Shown here piece after piece: positions 16,735 to 24,367 of a stretch of 64,000 nucleotides of DNA. The first letter of the stretch is position 1, and the number at the start of each line of letters is the position of its first letter. The stretch comes from a bacterium (lineage in GTDB: Bacteria; Krumholzibacteriota; Krumholzibacteriia; LZORAL124-64-63): the NCBI GenBank assembly GCA_016703265.1, contig JADJCK010000001.1, positions 124,001-188,000 of the forward strand, written 5' to 3'. The position numbers and the translations under genes were made by a program. Under the pieces are notes generated by a model. The model did no database searches, had not been told where the DNA came from, and saw only the letters and a list, made by a program, of their open reading frames with translations.

Positions 16735-17262
16735 TCACGCCGATACGGACAGGAGGTTCGGCCGCACACCCGGGGCTTCGGGCGTGGCAGGACGGGGAGC
16801 GGCAGCCGCAGGCGCCTCGCCGGCCTTCGGGACGGTTGCAGGATCCGCGCCAGCCGGTCCCCGGGCGCGGTCGCGCGCCGCGGCTTCGGCTGTCCCGTTG
16901 GGGATCTGGCGCCAGGCCTCGAGCAGCGGCGTGAGCACATCGATGCAGGAGCGCGCGCGCCGGGCGTCGCGGTCGACCAGCAGGCTCAGGTGCTCCCGGA
17001 AGATGAAGTCGTAGATCGCCTCGAGATTGCGGGCGATGTCGCCACCGGTCGCATGGTCGAGTGCGCCGCGCAACTCGGCCACGATGCGCTGCGAGTGGTT
17101 GACCTTCTTCGTGAATCCGCTGCGATCGCCCGTCTCCAGGCAGCGCAACGCTTCCTCGAGGTCGGAGATCGACTTCTCGTAGAGCAGCACGACCATGCGT
17201 TCCCGGGTCATCGTCCCCAGGTCCGTCTCCCGATACCGCCGCACACCCTGATTCCCGTACAT
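16735..17262 (-). CDS. fliS: Flagellin export chaperone FliS
   Basis: The product is 175 aa. MYGNQGVRRYRETDLGTMTRERMVVLLYEKSISDLEEAL is the FliS N terminus that holds the C terminus of flagellin; the helices KVNHSQRIVAELRGALDHATGGDIARNLEAIYDFI and RRARSCIDVLTPLLEAWRQI complete the four-helix bundle by about residue 125. The last 50 residues are an unusual Ala/Pro-rich tail. The gene lies between fliD and fliT, downstream of the flagellins. GGGAAGG lies upstream of the ATG. Confidence 0.94.
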   Translation of the reverse strand: MYGNQGVRRYRETDLGTMTRERMVVLLYEKSISDLEEALRCLETGDRSGFTKKVNHSQRIVAELRGALDHATGGDIARNLEAIYDFIFREHLSLLVDRDARRARSCIDVLTPLLEAWRQIPNGTAEAAARDRARGPAGADPATVPKAGEAPAAAAPRPATPEAPGVRPNLLSVSA

Positions 17263-17283
17263 GTGGTTTTGCCTTCCCGCTGC

Positions 17284-18609
17284 TTACGACTGGTAGACGA
17301 TGCTGCTGAGTTGGTTGCCCTGCGCCTGGAGCTGCGAGACCATCTGCTCCATGGCCGTGAAGCGACGCTGCATCGTGGTCTGGTACGACTCGATGCTGCG
17401 CTCATAGCGGCTGATGCTGTCGTCCGTGTACTTGATGCGCTTGTTCAGCGAGTCGGTGGAGATCTTGAACAGGCCCTCGGTGCTGCTGGTCATGTTCTTG
17501 ATGGCCTGGTCCAGCATGTAGGCCTTGCCGACGTTCCCCTCGCGGCTGATGAAGAAGTCGCGCACGTTGCCGAACTGCTCGGCCAGGACGTCCTTGAACT
17601 CAGCATCGTCGAACTGGAGGGTCCCGTCCTCGCCGCGGGTGATCCCCATCTCCGAGAGGCGCGTGATGCTGCCCAGCCCGCCTTCCAGCGACGAGCCGAT
17701 GAGGCTCGTCATGCGGCTGTCGACCGTGCGCGCCGCGGAATTCCCGCGCAGCGAGCCTTCGGCGCCGGTCTGCTTGTCGAGGTAGGTGTAGAGGTCGTTG
17801 TAGGCGTCGACCATGCCCTTGATCTTGGCACTGATGCCGTCGGTGTCGCGAGCAACACTGATCGTGATGTGCTGGGTGGTGCTGGCTTCGAGCAGGTTGA
17901 GCGTCAGCCCGCTGATGACATCGCTCGGATTGTTGCTGGTCGCGGTGACTTCGATGTCATCGATGACGAGCGAGGCATCGCCCGCTGTCTTCACCGTGGT
18001 CATGGTCGGCACGACGCCGCCACTCAGCCCCGACAGGTCAAGGGTGAAGGCGTTGGCGGTGCCGGCCTCGCTGCCGTTGACGACCAGGCGGTAGGGGTTG
18101 GTGGCGGCGCCGGTATTGATGACCGAGGCCGACACGCCCTCGAAGTTGTCGTTGATGAGACCGGCCAGGCCCTCGATGGTGTTGACGCCGACCAGCGTCA
18201 AAGACTTCGTCTCGCCGCCCATGGTGATCGAGAGCGTGCCGGCGCCGACGTTGTCCAGCTTGCTGGCGTAGGCCTGCGACTGCAGCTTCTGCGCCGTGGC
18301 CAGGGTCTTGACGACGATGTCGTACTCGCCGGGCGCCGCGCTGCCGGAGGCGGTCGCCGTCAGCGCTTCCGCCAGGCTGGAGGTGGCCTTCGCCGACGAG
18401 AACTCGCTCGCGGTGTCGAGCTTGCGGGCGGCCGTCTGCACCGCCAGGAGCTTGGTCTTCAGGGTGGCCAGGGAACTGATCTGGTCCTGGTAGGACTTCT
18501 TGTCCTTCTGCAGGCGGTAGATCGGGGCGCGCTTGATTTCCACCAGCTGGGAGATGATGGAATCGGTATTCAACCCGGTTGCCAGGCCGGAAAACGAGAC
18601 TGACGACAT
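17284..18609 (-). CDS. fliD: Flagellar filament cap FliD (HAP2)
   Basis: The product is 441 aa. The N terminus SFSGLATGLNTDSIISQLVEIKRAPI and the C-terminal SRYERSIESYQTTMQRRFTAMEQMVSQLQAQGNQLSSI are the conserved coiled-coil ends of FliD; between them lie the FliD_N and FliD_C regions with MGITRGEDGTLQFDDAEF. FliD caps the growing filament and folds flagellin subunits beneath it. It follows flaG and precedes fliS at 21 bp. GGGGAGCCG is upstream of the ATG. Confidence 0.95.
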   Translation of the reverse strand: MSSVSFSGLATGLNTDSIISQLVEIKRAPIYRLQKDKKSYQDQISSLATLKTKLLAVQTAARKLDTASEFSSAKATSSLAEALTATASGSAAPGEYDIVVKTLATAQKLQSQAYASKLDNVGAGTLSITMGGETKSLTLVGVNTIEGLAGLINDNFEGVSASVINTGAATNPYRLVVNGSEAGTANAFTLDLSGLSGGVVPTMTTVKTAGDASLVIDDIEVTATSNNPSDVISGLTLNLLEASTTQHITISVARDTDGISAKIKGMVDAYNDLYTYLDKQTGAEGSLRGNSAARTVDSRMTSLIGSSLEGGLGSITRLSEMGITRGEDGTLQFDDAEFKDVLAEQFGNVRDFFISREGNVGKAYMLDQAIKNMTSSTEGLFKISTDSLNKRIKYTDDSISRYERSIESYQTTMQRRFTAMEQMVSQLQAQGNQLSSIVYQS

Positions 18610-18664
18610 GATCGGCTCCCCGGTTTCAGACAGCTAGTCGATCCGTCGACCCGCCTGCGCTCCG

Positions 18665-19057
18665 TCAGGTCATCTCGTCGATGACCATACCGGACAGTTC
18701 GTCCAGATTGCGGCGGAGGTTTAGCAGTTTTTCCGGGGGATATTGACGGATAACCGAACCGTCCGGATTACGGACCTCGATGACGAAGCCGTGGGTGGCC
18801 TCGTCCTGCCGGAACGTGATGGAATGGGGCTCCGGCACCAGTTTCTGCAGGGCTTCCTGCACCTGGTGCACATACTCGCGGGCGGCTTCGGGATCGTAGG
18901 CCGGGATACCGGCAGCCTGTTCGCGGTCCGTGGCCGTTGATTCCTCGGCACCCGTGCGGGCAGCCGGCTGCGTGGCGGCTTCCCCGGCGGGTGCTGTCTC
19001 GGCTCTGGTCCCCGGCCTGACGGTCGAAGCACTCTGGGTGGACTGGATGGTGTTCAT
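18665..19057 (-). CDS. flaG: FlaG family protein
   Basis: The product is 130 aa from ATG at 19057 (AAGGAGAGG upstream). A disordered Ala/Thr-rich N terminus leads to the conserved FlaG domain: VQEALQKLVPEPHSITFRQDEATHGFVIEVRNPDGSVIRQYPPEKLLNL, with PPEKLL as the signature. FlaG proteins affect filament length in several genera, and the gene usually precedes fliD. The open frame extends to 19084 but lacks a better start. Confidence 0.9.
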   Translation of the reverse strand: MNTIQSTQSASTVRPGTRAETAPAGEAATQPAARTGAEESTATDREQAAGIPAYDPEAAREYVHQVQEALQKLVPEPHSITFRQDEATHGFVIEVRNPDGSVIRQYPPEKLLNLRRNLDELSGMVIDEMT

Positions 19058-19092
19058 GGCACCTCTCCTTGTGCCGTCCCCCAAGGGGGGGT

Positions 19093-19116
19093 GGGGCCCC
19101 GCCGCAGCGGGGCCCC
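19093..19116 (-). terminator. GC hairpin after the first flagellin gene
   Basis: GGGGCCCCGC (19093-19102), loop CGCA, GCGGGGCCCC (19107-19116): ten perfect pairs just past the flagellin stop. On the minus strand it is followed by C-rich rather than U-rich sequence, so it may slow transcription or protect the 3' end rather than end it fully; flaG-fliD-fliS-fliT may be read through it. Confidence 0.55.
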
Positions 19117-19124
19117 GTTCCGGA

Positions 19125-19949
19125 CTAGCCCAGCAGCGACATCGCCAGGCCGCTGCTCATGTTGGCCTGCGCCAGCATCGAGACGCCCGCCTGCTGCAGG
19201 ATCTGGTACGAGGTCATGCGCGAGGTCTCCTTCGCGATGTCCACGTCACGGATACGGCTGTTGGCGGCCGCCAGGTTCTCCGAGGTCATGTTGATGTTGC
19301 GGATCGAGCTCTCCAGCCGGTTCTGCACCGCGCCGAAGTCCGAACGCGAGCTGGTCACCGTCGAGATGGCGCCGTCGATCTCGTCCATGGCCGTCGTGGC
19401 GCCGGAAGCGCTGTCGATCGTGGCCGCGAGGCCCAGGCCGGTGGCGTCCAGGTCATCGCCCAGGTCGACGGCGACACTGTCGCTGCCGGAGGTGCCGATG
19501 CCGACCTGGATGGCAACGGAGCCGCCGCTGCCGTCGAGCAGCTTGACGCCGTTGAAGTCCACGCCGTCGCTGATACGGTCGATTTCGCTGCTCAGAGCGC
19601 TGAATTCAGCGTTCAGGTAGCCGCGGTCGGTGTCCGACAGCGTGCCGTTGAGGGACTGCTCGGCCAGTTCCTTCATGCGCAGCAGGATGCTGCTGACCTC
19701 GTCCAGGGCGCCTTCCGCCGTCTGCACCAGCGAGATGCCGTCGGCAGCGTTGCGGGAAGCCTGGTCGAGGGCCCGGATGTCCGACTTCAAGCCTTCGCTG
19801 ATGGCCAGGCCGGCCGCGTCGTCACCGGCGCGGTTGATGCGCAGACCGGAGCTCAGCTTCTCCATCGACTTCTGGAACTCGGTGGAGCTCTTGGACAGGT
19901 GGCGCTGGGTGTTGAGGGAGCTGATGTTGGTGTTGATGCGGATTCCCAT
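19125..19949 (-). CDS. fliC: Flagellin (copy 1)
   Basis: The product is 274 aa. GIRINTNISSLNTQRHLSKSSTEFQKSMEKLSSGLRINRAGDDAAGLAISE is the D0/D1 N terminus and the end NSRIRDVDIAKETSRMTSYQILQQAGVSMLAQANMSSGLAMSLLG is the C terminus. Only about 100 residues lie between, so there is almost no surface domain. It differs from copy 2 mainly in the middle. It has its own sigma28 promoter (20076-20103) and a leader of about 120 nt whose Shine-Dalgarno sequence sits in a CsrA-type hairpin. It is the copy nearest the flaG-fliD genes and may share their transcript. Confidence 0.97.
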   Translation of the reverse strand: MGIRINTNISSLNTQRHLSKSSTEFQKSMEKLSSGLRINRAGDDAAGLAISEGLKSDIRALDQASRNAADGISLVQTAEGALDEVSSILLRMKELAEQSLNGTLSDTDRGYLNAEFSALSSEIDRISDGVDFNGVKLLDGSGGSVAIQVGIGTSGSDSVAVDLGDDLDATGLGLAATIDSASGATTAMDEIDGAISTVTSSRSDFGAVQNRLESSIRNINMTSENLAAANSRIRDVDIAKETSRMTSYQILQQAGVSMLAQANMSSGLAMSLLG

Positions 19950-19951
19950 GA

Positions 19952-19968
19952 CATTCCTCCATGAAATG
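19952..19968 (-). promoter_or_regulatory. CsrA-type hairpin over the Shine-Dalgarno site of flagellin 1
   Basis: In the mRNA, CAUUUC pairs with GGAAUG (six pairs, one G-U) around the loop AUGGA, so the GGA of the ribosome site is displayed as in known CsrA targets (ANGGA in a loop). A second AUGGA lies near the 5' end of the leader (20052-20056). The csrA-fliW pair is 3 kb away. Confidence 0.6.
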
Positions 19969-20075
19969 CGTTCTGGACGTCCTTGCCCTCAGATTCCGCA
20001 GGCCCGGATTCACCGGATTGTGCCTGGGAGAGTCTTCGGGCGCCGGCGACCTCCATTTGTCGTCCGGTACGAAAT

Positions 20076-20103
20076 TTATCGGCAACGCACGCTTTGACCT
20101 TTA
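20076..20103 (-). promoter_or_regulatory. Sigma28 promoter of flagellin 1
   Basis: On the minus strand: TAAAGGTC (20103-20096), 12-base spacer, GCCGATAA (20083-20076). The -10 is identical to the FliA consensus and the -35 begins TAAAG. Predicted start near 20069. Confidence 0.85.
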
Positions 20104-20178
20104 GCGTTCTTTTTTGACATTTATTGGAATTATCAGGTTTCGTCCGGGTCTCCGACGTTTGTGGCCACGACGGTCACG

Positions 20179-20214
20179 AAAAACGGGCGGGGTGCCCGAA
20201 AGCACTCCGCCCGT
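20179..20214 (-). terminator. Rho-independent terminator of flagellin 2
   Basis: Thirteen-base arms (20202-20214 and 20083+100 to 20195, one G-U pair) around a six-base loop, followed on the minus strand by TTTTT (20183-20179). It separates flagellin 2 from the promoter of flagellin 1. Confidence 0.85.
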
Positions 20215-20248
20215 CAGCGGTCGGAAAGACCGCCGTGCCGCTGCCCGC

Positions 20249-21073
20249 CTAGCCGAGCAGGTTCATCGCCAGGCCGGTCGTCATGTTGGCCTGCGCCAGC
20301 ATGGCCACGCCGGCCTGCTGCAGGATCTGGTACGACGTCAGCGACGAGGTCTCGTGGGCCACGTCAACGTCGCGGATCCGGCTGTTGGCGGCGGAGAGAT
20401 TCTCCGACGTCATGTTGATGTTGCGGATCGAGCTCTCCAACCGGTTCTGGATGGCGCCGAAGTCGCCGCGGGCGCTGACCACGGTCGAGATCGCGTCATC
20501 GATCTCATCCATGGCGGTGCCGGCTCCCGAAGCGCTGTCGATGGTGGCGCTCAGGCCCAGGCCCGTGGCATCCAGGTCGTCGCCCAGATCCACCGACACG
20601 CTGTCGCTGCCCGAGGTGCCGATGCCGACCTGGATCGCCACCGTGCCGCCCGAACCGTCCAGCAGCTTGACGCCGTTGAAATCGACGCCGTCGCTGATAC
20701 GGTCGATTTCGCCGCTCAGCGCGCTGAATTCCGCGTTCAGGTAGCCACGGTCGGTGTCGGACAGGGTGCCGTTCAGGGACTGCTCGGCCAGTTCCTTCAT
20801 GCGCAGCAGGATGTTCGACACTTCGTCCAGCGAGCCTTCCGCCGTCTGGATCAGCGAGATGCCGTCGGCGGCGTTCCGGGCGGCCTGGTCCAGGGCCCGG
20901 ATGTCCGACTTCAGGTTTTCGCTGATGGCCAGGCCGGCCGCGTCGTCGCCGGCGCGGTTGATGCGCAGACCCGAGCTGAGCTTTTCCATCGACTTGTTGA
21001 AAGCGTTGGTCGAGTTCGCCAGGTGCCGACGGGTGTTGATCGACGACACGTTCGTGTTGATGCGGATACCCAT
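20249..21073 (-). CDS. fliC: Flagellin (copy 2)
   Basis: The product is 274 aa, beginning MGIRINTNVSSINTRRHLANSTNAFNKSMEKLSSG and ending LQQAGVAMLAQANMTTGLAMNLLG. It has the same short D0/D1-only design as copies 1 and 3. ATG at 21073 is chosen because AAGGAGG lies just upstream and every copy starts MG(I/L)R; the open frame runs to 21163. No sigma28 element is visible in the 152 bp before it, so it may depend on read-through from copy 3; it has its own terminator. Confidence 0.97.
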   Translation of the reverse strand: MGIRINTNVSSINTRRHLANSTNAFNKSMEKLSSGLRINRAGDDAAGLAISENLKSDIRALDQAARNAADGISLIQTAEGSLDEVSNILLRMKELAEQSLNGTLSDTDRGYLNAEFSALSGEIDRISDGVDFNGVKLLDGSGGTVAIQVGIGTSGSDSVSVDLGDDLDATGLGLSATIDSASGAGTAMDEIDDAISTVVSARGDFGAIQNRLESSIRNINMTSENLSAANSRIRDVDVAHETSSLTSYQILQQAGVAMLAQANMTTGLAMNLLG

Positions 21074-21225
21074 GATTCCAATTCCTCCTTGAGAGTGCCT
21101 GACGGGCTTCCGTGCCCGCCTTTCAGGAACCGGCCCGGCATACCTGCCGCCGGACCGTATCAAACACCGGCGTTGGGCGCGCGGTGGGCAGGCGGTGCCG
21201 CAGCGCCGCCGGCCCGGGCCGCGTG

Positions 21226-22053
21226 CTAACCGCCGAGCAGGTTCATCGCCAGGCCGCTGGTCATGTTGGCCTGCGCCAGCATGGCCACGCCGGCCTGCTG
21301 CAGGATCTGGTACGACGTCATGTTCGACGTCTCGTAGGCCACATCCACGTCGCGGATGCGGCTGTTCGCAGCAGAGAGGTTCTCGGCCATCATGTTGATG
21401 TTGCGGATCGAGCTCTCGAGCCGGTTCTGGACCGCGCCGAAGCCGCCGCGCGAGCTGACGACGAGCGAGATCGCATCATCGATCTGGTCCATGGCCGATC
21501 CGGCATTGCTGGCCGTGTCGACGGCGGCAGCGAGGCCCAGGCCCGTGGTGTCGACGTCGGTCGTCAGGTCGACGGCCACGCTGTCGCTCCCCGAGGTGCC
21601 GATGCCGACCTGGATGGCCACGGAAGTTCCGCTGCCGTCCAGCAGCTTGACGCCGTTGAAGTCGACGCTGTCGCTGATGCGGTTGATTTCGCCCTTCAGC
21701 GCGTCGAATTCGGCGTTCAGGTACCCGCGGTCGGTGTCCGACAGGGTGCCGTTCAGCGCCTGCTCGGCCAGTTCCTTCATGCGCAGCAGGATGTTGCTGA
21801 CCTCGTCGAGCGAACCTTCCGCGGTCTGGATCAGGGAGATGCCGTCGGCAGCGTTGCGGGCGGCCTGGTTCAGCGCGCGGATGTCCGACTTCAGGTTTTC
21901 GCTGATGGCCAGACCGGCGGCGTCGTCGCCGGCGCGGTTGATGCGCAGGCCGGAGCTCAGCTTCTCCATCGACTTGTTGAAGGCGTTGGTCGAGTTCGAC
22001 AGGTGGCGGCGGGTGTTGATCGAGGGAACGTTCGTGTTGATCCGGATGCCCAT
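21226..22053 (-). CDS. fliC: Flagellin (copy 3)
   Basis: The product is 275 aa. N terminus MGIRINTNVPSINTRRHLSNSTNAFNKSMEKLSSGL; C terminus IRDVDVAYETSNMTSYQILQQAGVAMLAQANMTSGLAMNLLGG, with one Gly more than copies 1 and 2. The variable middle includes VAVDLTTDVDTTGLGLAAAVDTASNAGSAMD. Its leader carries a sigma28-like promoter and a perfect six-pair hairpin over the Shine-Dalgarno site, as in copy 1 but with different stem bases. Confidence 0.97.
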   Translation of the reverse strand: MGIRINTNVPSINTRRHLSNSTNAFNKSMEKLSSGLRINRAGDDAAGLAISENLKSDIRALNQAARNAADGISLIQTAEGSLDEVSNILLRMKELAEQALNGTLSDTDRGYLNAEFDALKGEINRISDSVDFNGVKLLDGSGTSVAIQVGIGTSGSDSVAVDLTTDVDTTGLGLAAAVDTASNAGSAMDQIDDAISLVVSSRGGFGAVQNRLESSIRNINMMAENLSAANSRIRDVDVAYETSNMTSYQILQQAGVAMLAQANMTSGLAMNLLGG

Positions 22054-22054
22054 G

Positions 22055-22072
22055 GTTTTCCTCCTTGAAAAC
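22055..22072 (-). promoter_or_regulatory. CsrA-type hairpin over the Shine-Dalgarno site of flagellin 3
   Basis: In the mRNA, GUUUUC pairs perfectly with GAAAAC around the loop AAGGAG, which contains both the ribosome site and an ANGGA motif. The stem differs in sequence from that of flagellin 1 but pairs equally well, which argues that the structure itself is kept. Confidence 0.6.
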
Positions 22073-22178
22073 GCTGGGTACTTGGTTGCCGGCGCCCGGT
22101 GGGGCCGGATGTCTGTCCCGCTCCGGGTGCGTGCTGCGAATCCTTTCGCGGCCCGACCATCCTCGCGTGACAGGAGGG

Positions 22179-22206
22179 GTATCGTCGGCGGGGGAGGGCG
22201 ACTTGA
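22179..22206 (-). promoter_or_regulatory. Sigma28-like promoter of flagellin 3
   Basis: On the minus strand: TCAAGTCG (22206-22199), 12-base spacer, GACGATAC (22186-22179). The -10 matches GCCGATAA at 6 of 8, spacing equals that of the flagellin 1 promoter, and the -35 resembles that of flgM. It lies just past the terminator of flagellin 4. Confidence 0.5.
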
Positions 22207-22219
22207 GCGTTGATTTGCA

Positions 22220-22261
22220 GAAAAACAAATGGCGACCGCCCGCGCGATGCGGACGGTCGCC
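22220..22261 (-). terminator. Rho-independent terminator of flagellin 4
   Basis: GGCGACCG (22231-22238) pairs with CGGTCGCC (22254-22261) around a 15-base loop; on the minus strand the stem is followed by ATTTGTTTTT. Confidence 0.75.
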
Positions 22262-22298
22262 GTCGACCGGTGGAAGGGCGGAAAGCGCCCTGCCGGAT

Positions 22299-23144
22299 CT
22301 AGCCCTGCAGCAGGTTGAGCGCCAGCTGCGAGGTCATGTTCGCCTGCGCCAGGATCGAGACGCCGGCCTGCTGCAGGATCTGCAGGCTGGTCATCGTCGA
22401 TGTCTCCAGTGCCACGTCGACGTCGCGGATACGGCTGTTGGCGGCGGCGAGGTTTTCCGCCGTCATGCCGATGTTGCGGATCGACGTCTCGAAGCGGTTC
22501 TGCGCGGCGCCGAAGTTGGCGCGCATCGAGCTGACGACGCCCGTCGCTTCGGTGATCAGGCCGATCGCGCCGCGGGCAGCATCGCCGTTGGTGCCGGTGA
22601 TGCTGGTGATGCCGGCCGTGAGGTCCAGCGCCTGGGCGCTCATCGCCTGGTTGAGGTCGATGGACACGGCGCTCGTCGCCGCGTCGGTGCCGATGCCGAC
22701 CTGCACTTCCAGCGTCTGCACGGTCCCGTCCAGCAGCTTGATGCCGTTGAACTCCGCGGTCAGGCTGATGCGGTTGATCTCGTCGAGCAGCTCCTGGAAC
22801 TCGTTGTTCAGGTAGACGCGCTCGTCCTCGCCGAGGGTTTCGGTCGCGGCCTGTTCCGCCAGTTCGCGCAGGCGCAGCAGGATGCTGTTGACTTCGTCCA
22901 GCGAGCCTTCCGCCGTCTGCACCAGCGAGATGCCGTCGGCAGCGTTGCGCGAGGCCTGCTGCAACGCGCGGATGTCGGACTTGAGGCTCTCGCTGATGGC
23001 CAGGCCGGCTGCGTCGTCACCGGAGCGATTGATGCGCAGGCCCGAGCTCAGGCGCTCCATCGACTTCGAGAAGCGGGTCGTCGTGTCATACAGGTGCCGC
23101 TGAGCATTCAGCGACGCGACGTTGGTATTGACTCTGAGTCCCAT
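22299..23144 (-). CDS. fliC: Flagellin (copy 4, divergent)
   Basis: The product is 281 aa. It begins MGLRVNTNVASLNAQRHLYDTTTRFSKSMERLSSGLRINRSGDDAAGLAISE and ends LQILQQAGVSILAQANMTSQLALNLLQG. It differs from copies 1 to 3 along its length (YDTTTRFSKSMER, TETLGEDERVYLNNEFQELLDEINRI) and probably diverged earlier; it might form the hook-near filament section or a minor component, which is inference. GGAGGAAG lies before the ATG. No sigma28 element is recognisable upstream, and its leader lacks the tight hairpin of copies 1 and 3. It has its own terminator. Confidence 0.97.
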   Translation of the reverse strand: MGLRVNTNVASLNAQRHLYDTTTRFSKSMERLSSGLRINRSGDDAAGLAISESLKSDIRALQQASRNAADGISLVQTAEGSLDEVNSILLRLRELAEQAATETLGEDERVYLNNEFQELLDEINRISLTAEFNGIKLLDGTVQTLEVQVGIGTDAATSAVSIDLNQAMSAQALDLTAGITSITGTNGDAARGAIGLITEATGVVSSMRANFGAAQNRFETSIRNIGMTAENLAAANSRIRDVDVALETSTMTSLQILQQAGVSILAQANMTSQLALNLLQG

Positions 23145-23176
23145 GCCTTCTTCCTCCGTGACTAGCTCTGTGGTCT

Positions 23177-23219
23177 GGCGGATCCGGATCCGTGGACTGG
23201 AATGCCACTTGGATCCGCC
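23177..23219. repeat. Inverted repeat between flagellin 4 and the acetyltransferase gene
   Basis: GGCGGATCC (23177-23185) and GGATCCGCC (23211-23219), 25 bases apart, in the 239 bp between divergent genes. It is a candidate operator for one or both; no promoter match was found there. Confidence 0.45.
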
Positions 23220-23383
23220 GCGCCCCGTTCCGCTGCGCCCTGGCCGCGCGACACCCCGGAGAGTGCCCTGGCCAAATGCTGCTTGCCCGTCGGTTCGGCG
23301 TGACCGTAGTCTGTCCCGGTGTCGTCCAGCAGGACCCGTTGTCAGCGGGCCGGCGCCAGCAGACCCGCAGTCCGGGAGCCCCC

Positions 23384-24367
23384 ATGGAGATCGCCGGCCT
23401 CACCGTTGCGCAGCATGCCGATTACCTTGCCCTCGTCGATGCAGAGATCAGGCCACCGCATGCCACCACCCGTCCGTGGGACGATTTCCCGCTCGCCCTG
23501 GGGCTCGACAACCTGCCCTGGATGCTCGGGGCGGTGGACGGGGAGGGGCGCCTGGCCGGCGGCCTCTCGGTTCTAGTGCGCCCATTTGCAACCGGTTGCG
23601 GCGAGATCGTGGTCGGCGTCGTCGGCAGCGTCGTCACGCGGCCCGATTGCCGCGGCCGCGGCCTGAGTTCGCGACTGCAGGCGTCGGCGGTCGCGCTGCT
23701 GCAGCGGCAGGAGGTGCCGCTCGCGGCACTTTGGACCGATCAGCCGGAAATTTATGCCGGGCGGGGCTTCACGCCGGCCGGCTGGGAATGGCATGCCGGC
23801 CTGGAAACGGCCACCCTGCCGCCGCCGCCGCCGCCGGTCGTGATCCGCGACTGGGAGCCCGCCGATGCGCCGGCAACCGCAGCGCTCTACGCGGACCACC
23901 CGTGGCGCACGCTGCGCCGGCCCGGCGATGCCGGGCGCCTGTACGGCATGCCGGGCACGCGCGGGCTGGTGGCGGTTGCCGCGGGGCAGGTCAGGGCGGC
24001 GGTCTTCTGCGGGAAGGGCGCCGATTTTCCCGACTATGTCACCGAGTGGAGCGGTGAGCCTGGCCTGGTGCTGGCCCTGCTCGGCCGGGCCTGCGAACGC
24101 GGCTGGGCCTCCACGGTGCTGGTGCCGTCCTGCGGCACGGCGCTTCTGGCGCAACTCGAGGCCGCCGGGTCGGCGCCGGTGGCACTGCCCTCGGCGTGCT
24201 GGGCGGTCACGCGCCCGGACCTCCTGCGACAGAAGCTTGCGGCAGCGGGACGGATTGCGCCCGCGTCCGACACCGACCCGCGCGCCTGGCTGGGCGGTGT
24301 CAACGTTGACGGCATCGTCGAACCCGGTCCGCTGGGGATCGCCGTCTGGGGGTTCGATTCCGCATGA
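23384..24367 (+). CDS. GNAT-family N-acetyltransferase, possibly for flagellin modification
   Basis: The product is 327 aa. The acetyl-CoA site is in VGVVGSVVTRPDCRGRGLSSRLQASAVALLQ (R-x-x-G-x-G type), followed by LAALWTDQPEIYAGRGFTPAGWEW as in Eis-like GNAT proteins; a second, degenerate GNAT-like half follows a Pro-rich linker (PPPPPP at about 149-154). It would transfer an acyl group from CoA to an amine; the substrate is unknown. It starts a three-gene unit with two glycosyltransferases placed between flagellin and flgM, which suggests a role in decorating flagellin or its sugar. ATG at 23384 has GGGAG upstream. Confidence 0.78.
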   Translation: MEIAGLTVAQHADYLALVDAEIRPPHATTRPWDDFPLALGLDNLPWMLGAVDGEGRLAGGLSVLVRPFATGCGEIVVGVVGSVVTRPDCRGRGLSSRLQASAVALLQRQEVPLAALWTDQPEIYAGRGFTPAGWEWHAGLETATLPPPPPPVVIRDWEPADAPATAALYADHPWRTLRRPGDAGRLYGMPGTRGLVAVAAGQVRAAVFCGKGADFPDYVTEWSGEPGLVLALLGRACERGWASTVLVPSCGTALLAQLEAAGSAPVALPSACWAVTRPDLLRQKLAAAGRIAPASDTDPRAWLGGVNVDGIVEPGPLGIAVWGFDSA

